Assembly (NCBI RefSeq): GCF_028737205.1
Contig: NZ_JAQZAL010000009.1
Coordinates: 124,001-188,000 of the forward strand
DNA length: 64,000 nucleotides
Direction of reading: 5' to 3'
From: Actinomycetospora lutea
Lineage (GTDB): Bacteria > Actinomycetota > Actinomycetes > Mycobacteriales > Pseudonocardiaceae
Below, in pieces: positions 16,248 through 24,581 of this stretch. Made by a program: the position numbers and the translations under genes. The notes beneath the pieces are model-generated. The model saw only the letters and a list, made by a program, of their open reading frames with translations. It searched no databases and was not told the origin of the DNA. How positions within the stretch are numbered: position 1 is the first letter of the stretch; each line of letters starts with the position of its first letter.

Positions 16248-16991
16248 ATGCACGACCCCGACCACGAGCGACTGGTCAAGTCGCTGCGCTCCGCCGCCGA
16301 GCAGCTCACCGAGAACCGGAGCATCCGCGACCTGGAGACGACGGTCAGCAAGCTGGTGCAGGCCGCGGTGGACACGATCCCCGGGATCGACGGCGGCGGC
16401 ATCTCCCGGACCGAGCAGGGCACGGTGCGCTCGAGCCACGCGACGACCCCGGTGGTCTACGAGCTCGACCAGCTCCAGTCGGAGCTCGGCGAGGGCCCGT
16501 GCATCACCGCCGCCGACGAGCCGCCCGCCGCGGGCATCGTCACCGCGCAGGACCTGGCCGGGCCGGACGGGCGGCGCTGGCCCGCGTTCTCCCCGCGGTG
16601 CGTGCAGGCGGGCTTCCGGGCGATGCTGTCGGTGCAGCTGTCCCTGCACGGGCGCCGGCGCTCGGCGCTGAACCTCTACAGCCACGAGCCGGACGTCTTC
16701 GACGCGTCGGCCGAGCTGACCGCCGGCCTGTTCGGGGTGCAGGCGGCGACGCTGCTCCACGGGGCCGACCACGCCGCCGACCTCGGCCGCGCGCTCGCGA
16801 GCCGCGACGTCATCGGGCAGGCCAAGGGCATCCTCATGGAACGCTTCACCGTCGACGACGACGAGGCGTTCCAGATGCTGGTCGAGTCGTCGCAGGAGAC
16901 GAACGTCAAGCTCGTCGAGGTCGCCACCTGGCTGATCGGCGAGGCGCGCGCGCGGCGCGCGGACTCGGGCCCCCGCCCGCGCCGTCAGTAG
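16248..16991 (+). CDS. GAF and ANTAR domain RNA-binding regulator (copy 2)
   Basis: 247 residues, the paralogue of the preceding gene with the same layout: GAF domain with GGGISRTEQG, SELGEGPCITAADEPP and CVQAGFRAMLSVQLS, then ANTAR domain with ASRDVIGQAKGILMERFTVDD and an MLVESSQETNVKL helix. The ANTAR halves are nearly identical between the copies while the GAF halves diverge. This suggests the same RNA targets but different signals (inference). About 107 bp separate the copies and hold a possible own promoter. Confidence 0.9.
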   Translation: MHDPDHERLVKSLRSAAEQLTENRSIRDLETTVSKLVQAAVDTIPGIDGGGISRTEQGTVRSSHATTPVVYELDQLQSELGEGPCITAADEPPAAGIVTAQDLAGPDGRRWPAFSPRCVQAGFRAMLSVQLSLHGRRRSALNLYSHEPDVFDASAELTAGLFGVQAATLLHGADHAADLGRALASRDVIGQAKGILMERFTVDDDEAFQMLVESSQETNVKLVEVATWLIGEARARRADSGPRPRRQ

Positions 16992-17015
16992 CTCCCGCAG
17001 CTCTCGCGCGAGACC

Positions 17016-17849
17016 TCAGGGCTTGCGCCCGACGCCACCGACGATGCAGCGCTGCACGGGGGCCAGCGGCTTGAGCAGCGGCCCGTCCGGCCACCAGCTC
17101 GCGCAGATCACGAGGCCCGGCTCGACCATCTCGAGTCCGGGGAACATCGCCTGGACCTCGGCGCGCGTCCGGAACACCCCGCTGCCCATGGGGCTGTGCA
17201 CGAACACGTCCTCCATGCGGCGGGCGAGGGGGCTGTCGCCGTCCTCGGGGTCGAAGAAGTGCGCGAGCACGACGAACGAGCCCGGGGCGAGGGCGTCGAC
17301 GTAGGCCTGCATGATGCTCTGCGGCGAGCGGGACGGGTCGTCGTGGTGGTGCAGTGTGCCGTTCTGGATCAGCGCGACCGGCTGCTCGAAGTCGAGGAAG
17401 CTGCGGATCGACGGGTCCTCGAGGACGCTGCGCGGGTCGAAGATGTCCGCCGGGCTGAACATCGTGAACTCGTTGTCCTCGAGCAGCGCCCGACCGTGCG
17501 CGACCACCGAGGGGTCGTTGTCGACGTAGACGACGCGGGACTCCGGCCGGAGCCGCTGCACCACCTGATGGGTGTTCTCCGCGGTCGGGAGGCCGGACCC
17601 GAGGTCGAGGAACTGGGTGACGTCGGTCTGCGTCGCGAGGAAGCGCAGCGCGCGGACGAGGAACGCGCGGTTGTCGACGGCCAGGAGCGGGACCTCGGGC
17701 GCGACCCGGCGCACCTGCTCGATGGTCTGCCGGTCGGCCTCGTAGTGGTCCTTGCCGCCCAGCGCGTAGTCGTAGACCCGGGCGATGCTCGCCACGCTCG
17801 TGTCCACGTTCGCGGGGGCGCGACCGTCACCGGTCCTCGAGACGGCCAT
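17016..17849 (-). CDS. SAM-dependent methyltransferase, DUF574/Methyltransf_19 family
   Basis: 277 residues. Family features are the N-terminal VARVYDYALGGKDHY-like segment (here ARVYDYALGGKDHYEADR), the SAM site QFLDLGSGLPTAENTH and VVYVDNDPSVVAHGRALL. These proteins are numerous in actinomycetes and of unknown substrate. I start at ATG 17849 because GAGGG stands 8 nt upstream. The other in-frame ATG at 17864 lacks a ribosome binding site. It converges on the second ANTAR gene. Confidence 0.85.
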   Translation of the reverse strand: MAVSRTGDGRAPANVDTSVASIARVYDYALGGKDHYEADRQTIEQVRRVAPEVPLLAVDNRAFLVRALRFLATQTDVTQFLDLGSGLPTAENTHQVVQRLRPESRVVYVDNDPSVVAHGRALLEDNEFTMFSPADIFDPRSVLEDPSIRSFLDFEQPVALIQNGTLHHHDDPSRSPQSIMQAYVDALAPGSFVVLAHFFDPEDGDSPLARRMEDVFVHSPMGSGVFRTRAEVQAMFPGLEMVEPGLVICASWWPDGPLLKPLAPVQRCIVGGVGRKP

Positions 17850-17995
17850 CCTTCGATCCCTCATCACACGTCGTGGTTCACCCGGCTGGTCCCACGATAG
17901 CGGGCGCGGTGATCGACTCCGCGGCCTCGCCCGAGCACGGCGGCAGCCACCCATGGCCTCGGGGGCCCCGGACCGGTAGAAGCAGACCGGTACCG

Positions 17996-19129
17996 ATGCG
18001 CCGAGGGTCAGGGGGGCGGGCCGTGAGGGCTGTCCGGTCGCCGCGCCACGTCCTCGCCGTCGTCCTGTTCCTCGGCCTGGCGGTGGAGGCGACCCACCAG
18101 ATCCGGACGAGCGGTCCCCACTCCTCCGACCTGCCGATCGTCGACGACTGGCTGCACTCGGCGCTGATCCTCGCCGCCGCCGGGGTGTGCCTCCGGGGCG
18201 CCCGCCTGCGTCCGGCCGGCGGCCCGGCGCGGCGGGCCTGGTACTGCTTCACCGCCGCGCTGCTCGTGTTCGGCGCCGCCGAGATCACCTGGAGCGTTCT
18301 CTACTCCGGCGGCGGCGACGTCCCCACCCCGAACCCCACCGACCCGCTCTACCTCGCGACCTATCCGATGTTCATGGCCGGGCTGGTGTTCATGGTGCGG
18401 GCCCGGGTGATCGACGTCCCGTGGCACCGCTGGCTCGACGGCTTCGTCCTGGTGCTCATCGTCGCGACGCCGGGCGTCCTGCTGGTGATCGTCCCGGTGG
18501 CCGCGGCGGCGCCGATCGACCCCCTCGGCCAGTTCATCACCGTCGCGTACCCGCTCGGCGACGTGCTGCTGTTCGGCGGGCTGCTCGGCACCCTGCCGCT
18601 GATCTCCTGGCGGCTGGTGGGCAGCTGGCCCTGGGTCGGTCTCGGGCTCCTGTGCCTGACCGTCGCCGACTCCGCCTACGCCCTGACGGCCGCCGACGTC
18701 GTGTCCCACGACGGTCCCTACGACTTCCTCTGGAGCGCGGGCGCGCTCGCGTTCGCGGTCGGCGCCATGAAGCCCCCCGCGGGGGCACGCCCGTCGCGGG
18801 AGATCACCGGGTTCCCCGCGATCGTGCTGCCGCTGGGCGCCCAGCTGGTCGCCCTCGCCACCCAGGTCTACGGCTGGTACCGCCCGCTGCCGCCCGTCGA
18901 GCGGCTGCTGACCATCGCCGTGCTCGCCGTCGGGATCGCGCAGATCATCGTCTCCCGGCCCCGTCCCTCCCCCGCGGTGTCCGTGTCGGTGTCGGAGACC
19001 GCGTCCGCGACGGAGACCGCGGCCGGGACGTCCGTGTCCCTCTCCGAGACAGCGACCGAGACCGAGACACGCACCGAGACAGGGTCGGAGACGGCGACCG
19101 GGCCCGGAGCCGCGTCGCGGCCCCCGTGA
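17996..19129 (+). CDS. multi-span membrane sensor-like protein with Ser/Thr/Glu-rich tail
   Basis: 377 residues. About eight to nine membrane spans occupy residues 20-320. The block PTPNPTDPLYLATYPMFMAGL is typical of the membrane module that precedes GGDEF/EAL or other output domains in actinobacterial signalling proteins. Here no output domain follows; instead the last 55 residues are a low-complexity repeat of Ser, Thr and Glu (SVSVSETASATETAAG and so on), encoded by a matching repetitive DNA tract. It may be a truncated sensor or a membrane protein with a disordered tail. Alternative start: GTG about 27 bp downstream. Confidence 0.6.
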   Translation: MRRGSGGRAVRAVRSPRHVLAVVLFLGLAVEATHQIRTSGPHSSDLPIVDDWLHSALILAAAGVCLRGARLRPAGGPARRAWYCFTAALLVFGAAEITWSVLYSGGGDVPTPNPTDPLYLATYPMFMAGLVFMVRARVIDVPWHRWLDGFVLVLIVATPGVLLVIVPVAAAAPIDPLGQFITVAYPLGDVLLFGGLLGTLPLISWRLVGSWPWVGLGLLCLTVADSAYALTAADVVSHDGPYDFLWSAGALAFAVGAMKPPAGARPSREITGFPAIVLPLGAQLVALATQVYGWYRPLPPVERLLTIAVLAVGIAQIIVSRPRPSPAVSVSVSETASATETAAGTSVSLSETATETETRTETGSETATGPGAASRPP

Positions 19130-19186
19130 TCACGACGTGCCGTCCGGGACGTACCCCCGGCGGCCGGGGGCTGGCAGGCTGGCCGC

Positions 19187-19738
19187 GTGCTCTCGGGAGT
19201 GGGTGACGAGGCGCCCGTCGAGGGCGGCGCGCCGGCGGATCCCGACCTCGTGGCGTGGGCCCGCGGCCTGGGCGCGCTGCAGGAGGCCGAGCGTCTCGGC
19301 TCGTCGCGCATCGGCACCGAGCACCTGCTGCTGGCGAGCCTGCTCGACCCGGTCGCCCGGCGGCTGGCGCACGACGCCGGGATCGACTTCCGCACCGTGC
19401 AGCGCCACCTCGGGCCGCCCGTGCGCGCGGGCATCGGCGCGCGGCCGGGCCTGCTCCCCACGACCGCGCAGATGTACCTGAGCGACGGCGCGGGCCGGGC
19501 CCTCGCGGCGGTGCGGGACGGCGCGGCCGGCGAGGCGCTGTTCGCCGACTGGGTGCGCCCCGACCTCAGCACCGACCCCCGGGCGCGCAGCGTCCTGCGA
19601 CGACGCCTGCTCGCGCTGCTGGTGGCGGGTGAGGGGGCGGACGCGGCCCGGTCGGTGCTCGCCCGCCTCGAGGTCGAGCCCCGCCGCGACTGGCTCGTCG
19701 CGCGGCTGGCCGACCCCGACGACCCGCGGCCCCGCTGA
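19187..19738 (+). CDS. Clp N-terminal (Clp R) repeat domain protein
   Basis: 183 residues, starting at GTG. The region LGALQEAERLGSSRIGTEHLLLASLLDPVARRLAHDAGID matches the Clp amino-terminal repeat (A-x2-EA-x3-G-S-x2-I-GTEHLLL-x-L), which binds substrates or adaptors in ClpA/ClpC unfoldases. The protein has no AAA+ module, so it may be a small adaptor or decoy for ClpC, or be involved in a different process. The C-terminal 90 residues are Ala/Arg-rich and unclassified. Confidence 0.7.
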   Translation: MLSGVGDEAPVEGGAPADPDLVAWARGLGALQEAERLGSSRIGTEHLLLASLLDPVARRLAHDAGIDFRTVQRHLGPPVRAGIGARPGLLPTTAQMYLSDGAGRALAAVRDGAAGEALFADWVRPDLSTDPRARSVLRRRLLALLVAGEGADAARSVLARLEVEPRRDWLVARLADPDDPRPR

Positions 19739-19770
19739 TCCCGTGCGGCGGGGTCGGCGGCGGTGGGGTC

Positions 19771-20481
19771 TCACCCGCGCAGGTGCCGGCCCAGGAACGC
19801 GAGGGTCTGCGCCCACGCCGCCTCCGCGGCCGCGGCGTCGTACATCGACGGCGCGTCCCAGTTGGAGAAGGCGTGCCCGGCGTCGTGGTGCGCGACCGTG
19901 ACGTCCGGCCGGCCCGCGACCGCGGCCTCGACCGCCGCGATCTGCTCGGTGGAGATGAACGGGTCGTGGTCGCCGTAGTGGAAGAGCGTCGGGCACCGCA
20001 GGTCGCCGGCGCGGTCGAGCATGTCGTGGATGCCCGAGCCGTAGTAGGGCACGGCCGCGTCGATCCCGGCACCGTCCACGCGCGCGCTCGTGGCGCAGAG
20101 GAACGTCAGGGTCCCGCCGAGGCAGAACCCGATCGCCCCGACCTTCCCGGTGCACTCCGGCATCGCCCGCAGGTGCGCGAACGAGGCGGTGATGTCGCCG
20201 ACCGCGGCCCCGAAGTCGAGGCGCTGCACCATCGCCATGCACGCCTCGATGTCCGACTCGTCCTTGCGCTCGAAGCGGCGCTCCAGCCGCCAGAACATGT
20301 CGGGGGCGAGCGCGACGTAGCCCTCGCCGGCCAGCCGGTCGCCGATCCCCCGGATGTTGTCGTTGATCCCGAAGATCTCCTGGAAGACGAGGATGCCGGG
20401 ACCGCTGCCGGAGGCGGGCAGCGCGAGGTAGGCGTCGAACTCGCCGCCGTCGGGGGCCGACACGGACTCGTAGCGGGTCAC
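19771..20481 (-). CDS. dienelactone hydrolase family protein
   Basis: 236 residues, alpha/beta hydrolase of the dienelactone hydrolase type with the cysteine nucleophile Cys120 (GAIGFCLGG), Asp171/173 (YGDHDPF) and His203 (HDAGHAF). The FQEIFG glutamate that tunes the Cys is present. It hydrolyses dienelactone or related esters in the cytoplasm, a step in ortho-cleavage pathways for chlorinated or plain aromatics. Start GTG 20481. It lies 40 bp downstream of the FAD monooxygenase gene on the same strand, so it may be the last gene of that catabolic operon. Confidence 0.85.
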   Translation of the reverse strand: MTRYESVSAPDGGEFDAYLALPASGSGPGILVFQEIFGINDNIRGIGDRLAGEGYVALAPDMFWRLERRFERKDESDIEACMAMVQRLDFGAAVGDITASFAHLRAMPECTGKVGAIGFCLGGTLTFLCATSARVDGAGIDAAVPYYGSGIHDMLDRAGDLRCPTLFHYGDHDPFISTEQIAAVEAAVAGRPDVTVAHHDAGHAFSNWDAPSMYDAAAAEAAWAQTLAFLGRHLRG

Positions 20482-20521
20482 GGGGTCATGATGTCCGAGC
20501 CGTGCTCCCGACGACAGCGCG

Positions 20522-22057
20522 TCAGCCGCCGCAGGCCCGCGCGATGATCTCCGCCGCCGCACCCGGCCGGGCCTCGCCGCGCCACGCGACGTGCTGGTCG
20601 GGGCGCACGAGCACCAGGTCGCCGGGCCCGGCGCCGGGGCGGTCGAGCACGCGGAGGTCGACGCCCCGGTCCCGGGCGGCGGCGGCGAACGCGTCCGCCG
20701 CGGAATACGGATCGCGGTGCACCAGCAGCGTGAGCTCCGGGCCCAGGTCGTCGTAGAGCGAGTGCCCGGGCGCGAGGACGGCGTGGGGCAGGCGCTCGCC
20801 CGCGCCGCCGGCGACCACCGGCGAGCGGTCGTGGACGACGTCCAGGACGAGGTCGAGCGCGTGGAACTCGGCCGCCTTGGTGTCCTGGATGCGCTCGTGC
20901 GCCGCGGCGCGGGCGCGCTCGCCGGCGGCGTCGTCGCGGTCGAGGTCGTCGTCGAGCAGGTCGGTGGACAGCGTCTTCATGTTCTCCTCGGCCGCGCGGA
21001 TCACCCGTTCCTGCACGGGGCGGCGTTCGGCCTCGTAGCTCGCGAGCAGCCCGGGGCCGCCCCAGCCGCGCAGGACCGCGGCGAGCTTCCAACCGAAGTC
21101 GACCGCGTCGCCGACGCCGGTGTTGAGCCCGTGCCCGCCGAAGGGCGGGTTGAGGTGCGCCGCGTCGCCGGCCAGGAACACCCGCCCGCGCCGCGCGGTG
21201 TCGACGAGCTGCATGCGAGCGGTCCACGGGTCGGTGGAGAGCACCTCGGCCTCGACCGGGACCCCCGCCACCGCGTCGACGACCTCGCGGGCCCGCGCGT
21301 GCCCGGCCTCGCGCTCGACGCCGAAGGCGATGACCCACCACGTGCCGTCGCGGTCGAGCGGGCCCATCAGCGTCGGGGCGACCGGGTTCACCGTCCAGTA
21401 CTGCACCGCGGGGCCGTGGCGCACGTGGCGCCACAGGTCGGGGGCGCGCACGACCATCCCGAAGTTCGGGCGCAGCGCGTGCTCCCCGGCGTAGTCGGCG
21501 CCGATCCGCGCGCGCACCACGCTGCGCGGCCCGTCGCACCCGACGACGAAGTCGGCGACGACCGTCCGGGTGGCCCCCGCCTCGTCGGCGACCTCGACCC
21601 GCACCTCGTGCTCGTCCTGGTCGAGCGCGACGACCCGGTGGCCGGTGGCGAGGGTGGCCGGCGCGAGCTCGCCGACGACCTCGCGCAGGAGCTCCTCGAG
21701 CACGTACTGCGGCGCCTGCTGCCCGGGCTCGGCGCAGCGCCCCGCCTCCGGTGCGAGGCCGAGCACCCCGTGGAAGCGGGAGAGCTCGTGGCCGGACAGC
21801 GAGGTGCAGAACACCACGTCCTGCGACCACGCCACCGGCAGCGGTGCCCGCTCCCGCAGCCGGTCGGCGATCCCCCACCGGCGCAGGTGCTCCATCGTGC
21901 GGACGTTGACGGTCTTGCAGCGCGGGCGGCTGTGCGAGACCGCCGTCCGCGGCTCGACGACGACGCAGTCGACGCCGCGCCGGCCGAGCTCGACGGCGGT
22001 GGCGAGCCCGACCGGCCCGCCACCGGCGACGAGGACCTCGCAGCGATCCGGGAGCAC
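20522..22057 (-). CDS. FAD-dependent aromatic monooxygenase (MhpA/PheA type)
   Basis: 511 residues, class A flavoprotein hydroxylase. Motifs: FAD-binding VLVAGGGPVGLATAVELGRRG near the N-terminus, the DG motif (VGCDGPRSVVR) and the GD motif GDAAHLNPPFGGHGLNTGVGDA. The C-terminal thioredoxin-like extension is as in 3-(3-hydroxyphenyl)propionate hydroxylases. It adds oxygen to a phenolic ring using NAD(P)H. Start GTG 22057, 4 bp after the stop of the dioxygenase gene. Its place beside an extradiol-type dioxygenase fits hydroxylation of a phenol to a catechol before ring opening. Confidence 0.87.
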   Translation of the reverse strand: MLPDRCEVLVAGGGPVGLATAVELGRRGVDCVVVEPRTAVSHSRPRCKTVNVRTMEHLRRWGIADRLRERAPLPVAWSQDVVFCTSLSGHELSRFHGVLGLAPEAGRCAEPGQQAPQYVLEELLREVVGELAPATLATGHRVVALDQDEHEVRVEVADEAGATRTVVADFVVGCDGPRSVVRARIGADYAGEHALRPNFGMVVRAPDLWRHVRHGPAVQYWTVNPVAPTLMGPLDRDGTWWVIAFGVEREAGHARAREVVDAVAGVPVEAEVLSTDPWTARMQLVDTARRGRVFLAGDAAHLNPPFGGHGLNTGVGDAVDFGWKLAAVLRGWGGPGLLASYEAERRPVQERVIRAAEENMKTLSTDLLDDDLDRDDAAGERARAAAHERIQDTKAAEFHALDLVLDVVHDRSPVVAGGAGERLPHAVLAPGHSLYDDLGPELTLLVHRDPYSAADAFAAAARDRGVDLRVLDRPGAGPGDLVLVRPDQHVAWRGEARPGAAAEIIARACGG

Positions 22058-22061
22058 GGGC

Positions 22062-22667
22062 TCAGTAGACCTCGGGCAGCAGGAGATCGGCAGGCGGGTT
22101 CTCCGGCTTGTACTTCCCGGCCCGGGCACCCTCGTGGATCTCCTCCGGGGAGACGCCCTGGGCGCGGGCCTCGACGAGCTGGTCGGGGTCGAACCACTCG
22201 CCGATGGGGTTCTCGGCGAACTCCCGCGACGCCCAGATCCACTCCTTGGACACCGCCCAGTCGCCGAACGCGTCGAACTGGATCTCCACGCCGTTGCCCT
22301 CGGGGTCGGCGTAGTACATCGACATCGTGATGCCGTGGTCGAGGCACATGAACGGCGTGATCCCGTGGTCGCGCAGCCGCTCGTAGTTGTCCAGCCACTG
22401 GCCGAACGAGTCGTACTCGAACGCCGTGTGGTGCAGGCCCGCGCTGGTCGGCTTGTTGACCGGCTTGTGCACCGCGGGGTGGGCGATGAGCGCGATGCGG
22501 TGGTTGGCCGCGTCGTTGGTCAGCCAGGCCGCGGTCTCGGCGTAGTGCACCGGGTAGAGCCCGCACACCAGCCCGTACCAGCGGACCATCTCGTCCAGCT
22601 TGAGGGTCAGGAACGTCGCGTGGTGCAGCTTCGGCGGGATGATCGGGGACTGCTTGTGCTCGTTCAT
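22062..22667 (-). CDS. VOC-family extradiol ring-cleavage dioxygenase
   Basis: 201 residues. Likely Fe(II) ligands are His15/16 (KLHHATFLTL), His79/80 (GLHHTAFEYDS) and Glu128 (GNGVEIQF), the 2-His-1-Glu set of type I extradiol dioxygenases. YYADPEGN is also typical. It would cleave a catechol next to its hydroxyl groups. The preferred substrate is unknown, but 2,3-dihydroxyphenyl compounds are common for this group. ATG 22667 overlaps the hydrolase stop as ATGA, so it is translationally coupled within the operon. Confidence 0.8.
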   Translation of the reverse strand: MNEHKQSPIIPPKLHHATFLTLKLDEMVRWYGLVCGLYPVHYAETAAWLTNDAANHRIALIAHPAVHKPVNKPTSAGLHHTAFEYDSFGQWLDNYERLRDHGITPFMCLDHGITMSMYYADPEGNGVEIQFDAFGDWAVSKEWIWASREFAENPIGEWFDPDQLVEARAQGVSPEEIHEGARAGKYKPENPPADLLLPEVY

Positions 22668-23680
22668 CGGGGGTCCTCTCGGTCGGGGGACACGGAGCGC
22701 AGCGGAGCTGGACCCGTGACCTGCGTCGCGACCCAGTCCAGGACGGTCTCGACGTACTGCTTCGGGGCGTGCTCGTGCATGGAGTGCGGCATGTCCGGGA
22801 ACGAGCGGTAGTCGACCCGCTGCCCGGCCTCGGCGACCAGCTCGCAGGCGCGGCGGGCCTGCGCGTCGGTGGACGCGCCGATCAGGCGGCCGGTCTGCTC
22901 GTCGACGGTCCGGAAGTGGTGGGTGAACAGCACCGGGACACGGACCCGGCGCAGCATCGTCTCGTGGTCGCAGGACGCCGTCGCGGCGCCGGAGACGAAC
23001 GCGCGACCCCACTCCGGGTCGTACTCGCGCAGGTTCTGGCCCGGCGGCGGGTACGCGTCCGGAGCGGGCGGCGGGATCATCGACACCATCGCGCGCAGGA
23101 TCTCGGGCGGCAGCGCTGTCGGCAGGGCGCGCATCAGCCCCTCGAGGTCGCCGACCTTCCACTGGTCGCCGAGCCAGGTGTTCCACGCGGTGAACACCGG
23201 TCCGATGGCCTGCCGGATGCCCGGGCCGATGGCCGGCGTCGTCTGGCTGGCGAACACCGGCGGGTCCTCCCACACGGCGCCCCGGATCACCCCCGGCTTG
23301 GCGAAGGCCGACAGCCACGCCGAGAGCACCCCGCCCGACGACATGCCGCTGACCAGCGTCGGGCGACCGATCACCAGGTCGATGAACCGCTCGAGGTCGC
23401 CGCCGAACGTGTCGATCGTGTACCGGCCCGGCGTCCACGTGGAGCGCCCCTGTCCGCGCAGGTCGACGGCGTGGACCCAGAAGTGCTCGGCGAGCAGCGG
23501 CATGGCCGCCTCGTAGCCCCACCACGACTCCGACTGCCCGGGGATCAGCAGCAGCGGCGGCGCCGCGGGGTCGCCGGCGGTCGCGTGGTTCATCCGGATC
23601 TCGCCGAGGTCGACGAGGTGCTCGTCGAACCCGTGGGACACGAAGGTGCCCTCGCGGTCGGTGGCCTCGAGGTAGGTCAC
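22664..23680 (-). CDS. alpha/beta hydrolase, probable meta-cleavage-product or ester hydrolase
   Basis: 338 residues. Alpha/beta hydrolase with oxyanion region LLLIPGQSESWWG, VDLRGQGRS and nucleophile elbow SGMSSGGVL (GxSxG variant with Ser), and a late His in DMPHSMHEH. In this operon the expected job is C-C bond hydrolysis of the ring-opened product, as in MhpC/HsaD/BphD, though ester hydrolysis is also possible. GTG 23680 overlaps the upstream stop (GTGA) and its own stop overlaps the dioxygenase start (ATGA). Confidence 0.8.
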   Translation of the reverse strand: MTYLEATDREGTFVSHGFDEHLVDLGEIRMNHATAGDPAAPPLLLIPGQSESWWGYEAAMPLLAEHFWVHAVDLRGQGRSTWTPGRYTIDTFGGDLERFIDLVIGRPTLVSGMSSGGVLSAWLSAFAKPGVIRGAVWEDPPVFASQTTPAIGPGIRQAIGPVFTAWNTWLGDQWKVGDLEGLMRALPTALPPEILRAMVSMIPPPAPDAYPPPGQNLREYDPEWGRAFVSGAATASCDHETMLRRVRVPVLFTHHFRTVDEQTGRLIGASTDAQARRACELVAEAGQRVDYRSFPDMPHSMHEHAPKQYVETVLDWVATQVTGPAPLRSVSPDREDPR

Positions 23681-24564
23681 GAGGCACCTCCCACGAAACG
23701 GTGCTGCATCTGTCCCAGCCCCGAGCACCAGCTGACGAGCTCGTCGCCGTCGCCGAGGAAGCGGGGCGGGCTCATGCCCGCGCCGATGCCGGCGGGCGTG
23801 CCGGTGAACACGACGTCGCCGGGCAGCAGCGTCACGATCGCCGACAGGCGCGCGACGATCTCCCCGACGCCGAACACCATGGCCCCGCTGCGGCCCTTCT
23901 GGACGCTCTCGCCGTTGACCAGGCACCCGAGCTCGAGGTCGTCGGGGTCGTGGCCGGCGGCGCGCAGCTCGTCGACGGTGACGAGCGCCGGCCCGACCGG
24001 GCTGAAGCCGGGGTAGGACTTGCCCAGCCCGAACTGGGCGGGCGGTGCCGCGAACTGCGTCGTGCGGTCGGAGAGGTCCTGGCCGATCGTCAGGCCGGCG
24101 ACGTGCTCCCAGCCCCGGGCCGCCGGGATGTCGTGCCCGCCCTCGCCGATCACGGCGACCAGCTCGACCTCCCAGTCGACGTTCCCCGGCGAGAGCCGGA
24201 TCGCGCCGCGCGGGCCGGTGAAGCTCGACGCGTACTTGGTGAAGACCACGGGCTCGGTCGGCACCCCCATGCCCGACTCGGCGGCGTGGTCGCGGTAGTT
24301 CAGGCCGATCGCGAAGACCTGGGGCGGGCGCGGGGTGAGCGCGCCGAGCCGGTCCGGGTCCAGCGGCGCCGCGTCGGCGAGCGACGCCGTCGCGGCCCAG
24401 TCGCGGAACTCCGCCCACCGGTCGTAGACCGCCTGGGGGTCGGCGGCGAAGCGGCCGCCGCTGGCGCGCCCGACGTCGACGCCCCGCAGGTCGTCGGGGC
24501 CTCCGTGATCGTCCGGGGCCGGGTCCAGCAGGGTGAGTCGCCCGTCGTGGTTGACGATGCGCAC
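23677..24564 (-). CDS. fumarylacetoacetate hydrolase family protein
   Basis: 295 residues. The C-terminal FAH domain has FAIGLNYRDHAAESG, PVVFTKYASSFTGP, a metal site (DWEVELVAVIGEGG) and the final GDVVFTGTPAGIGAGMSPPRFL. The family includes hydratases, decarboxylases and C-C hydrolases of meta-cleavage pathways (such as HpaG- and MhpD-like functions). In this operon it probably acts after ring opening. Start GTG 24564, 17 bp after the monooxygenase stop. Confidence 0.85.
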   Translation of the reverse strand: MRIVNHDGRLTLLDPAPDDHGGPDDLRGVDVGRASGGRFAADPQAVYDRWAEFRDWAATASLADAAPLDPDRLGALTPRPPQVFAIGLNYRDHAAESGMGVPTEPVVFTKYASSFTGPRGAIRLSPGNVDWEVELVAVIGEGGHDIPAARGWEHVAGLTIGQDLSDRTTQFAAPPAQFGLGKSYPGFSPVGPALVTVDELRAAGHDPDDLELGCLVNGESVQKGRSGAMVFGVGEIVARLSAIVTLLPGDVVFTGTPAGIGAGMSPPRFLGDGDELVSWCSGLGQMQHRFVGGAS

Positions 24565-24581
24565 GGGAGTACGTCCTCTCT

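Noticed and set aside
14843-17849. ABM monooxygenase plus DUF574 methyltransferase as a secondary-metabolite cluster
   Set aside because: No polyketide, non-ribosomal peptide or terpene core enzymes are present, and both families are widespread outside such clusters.
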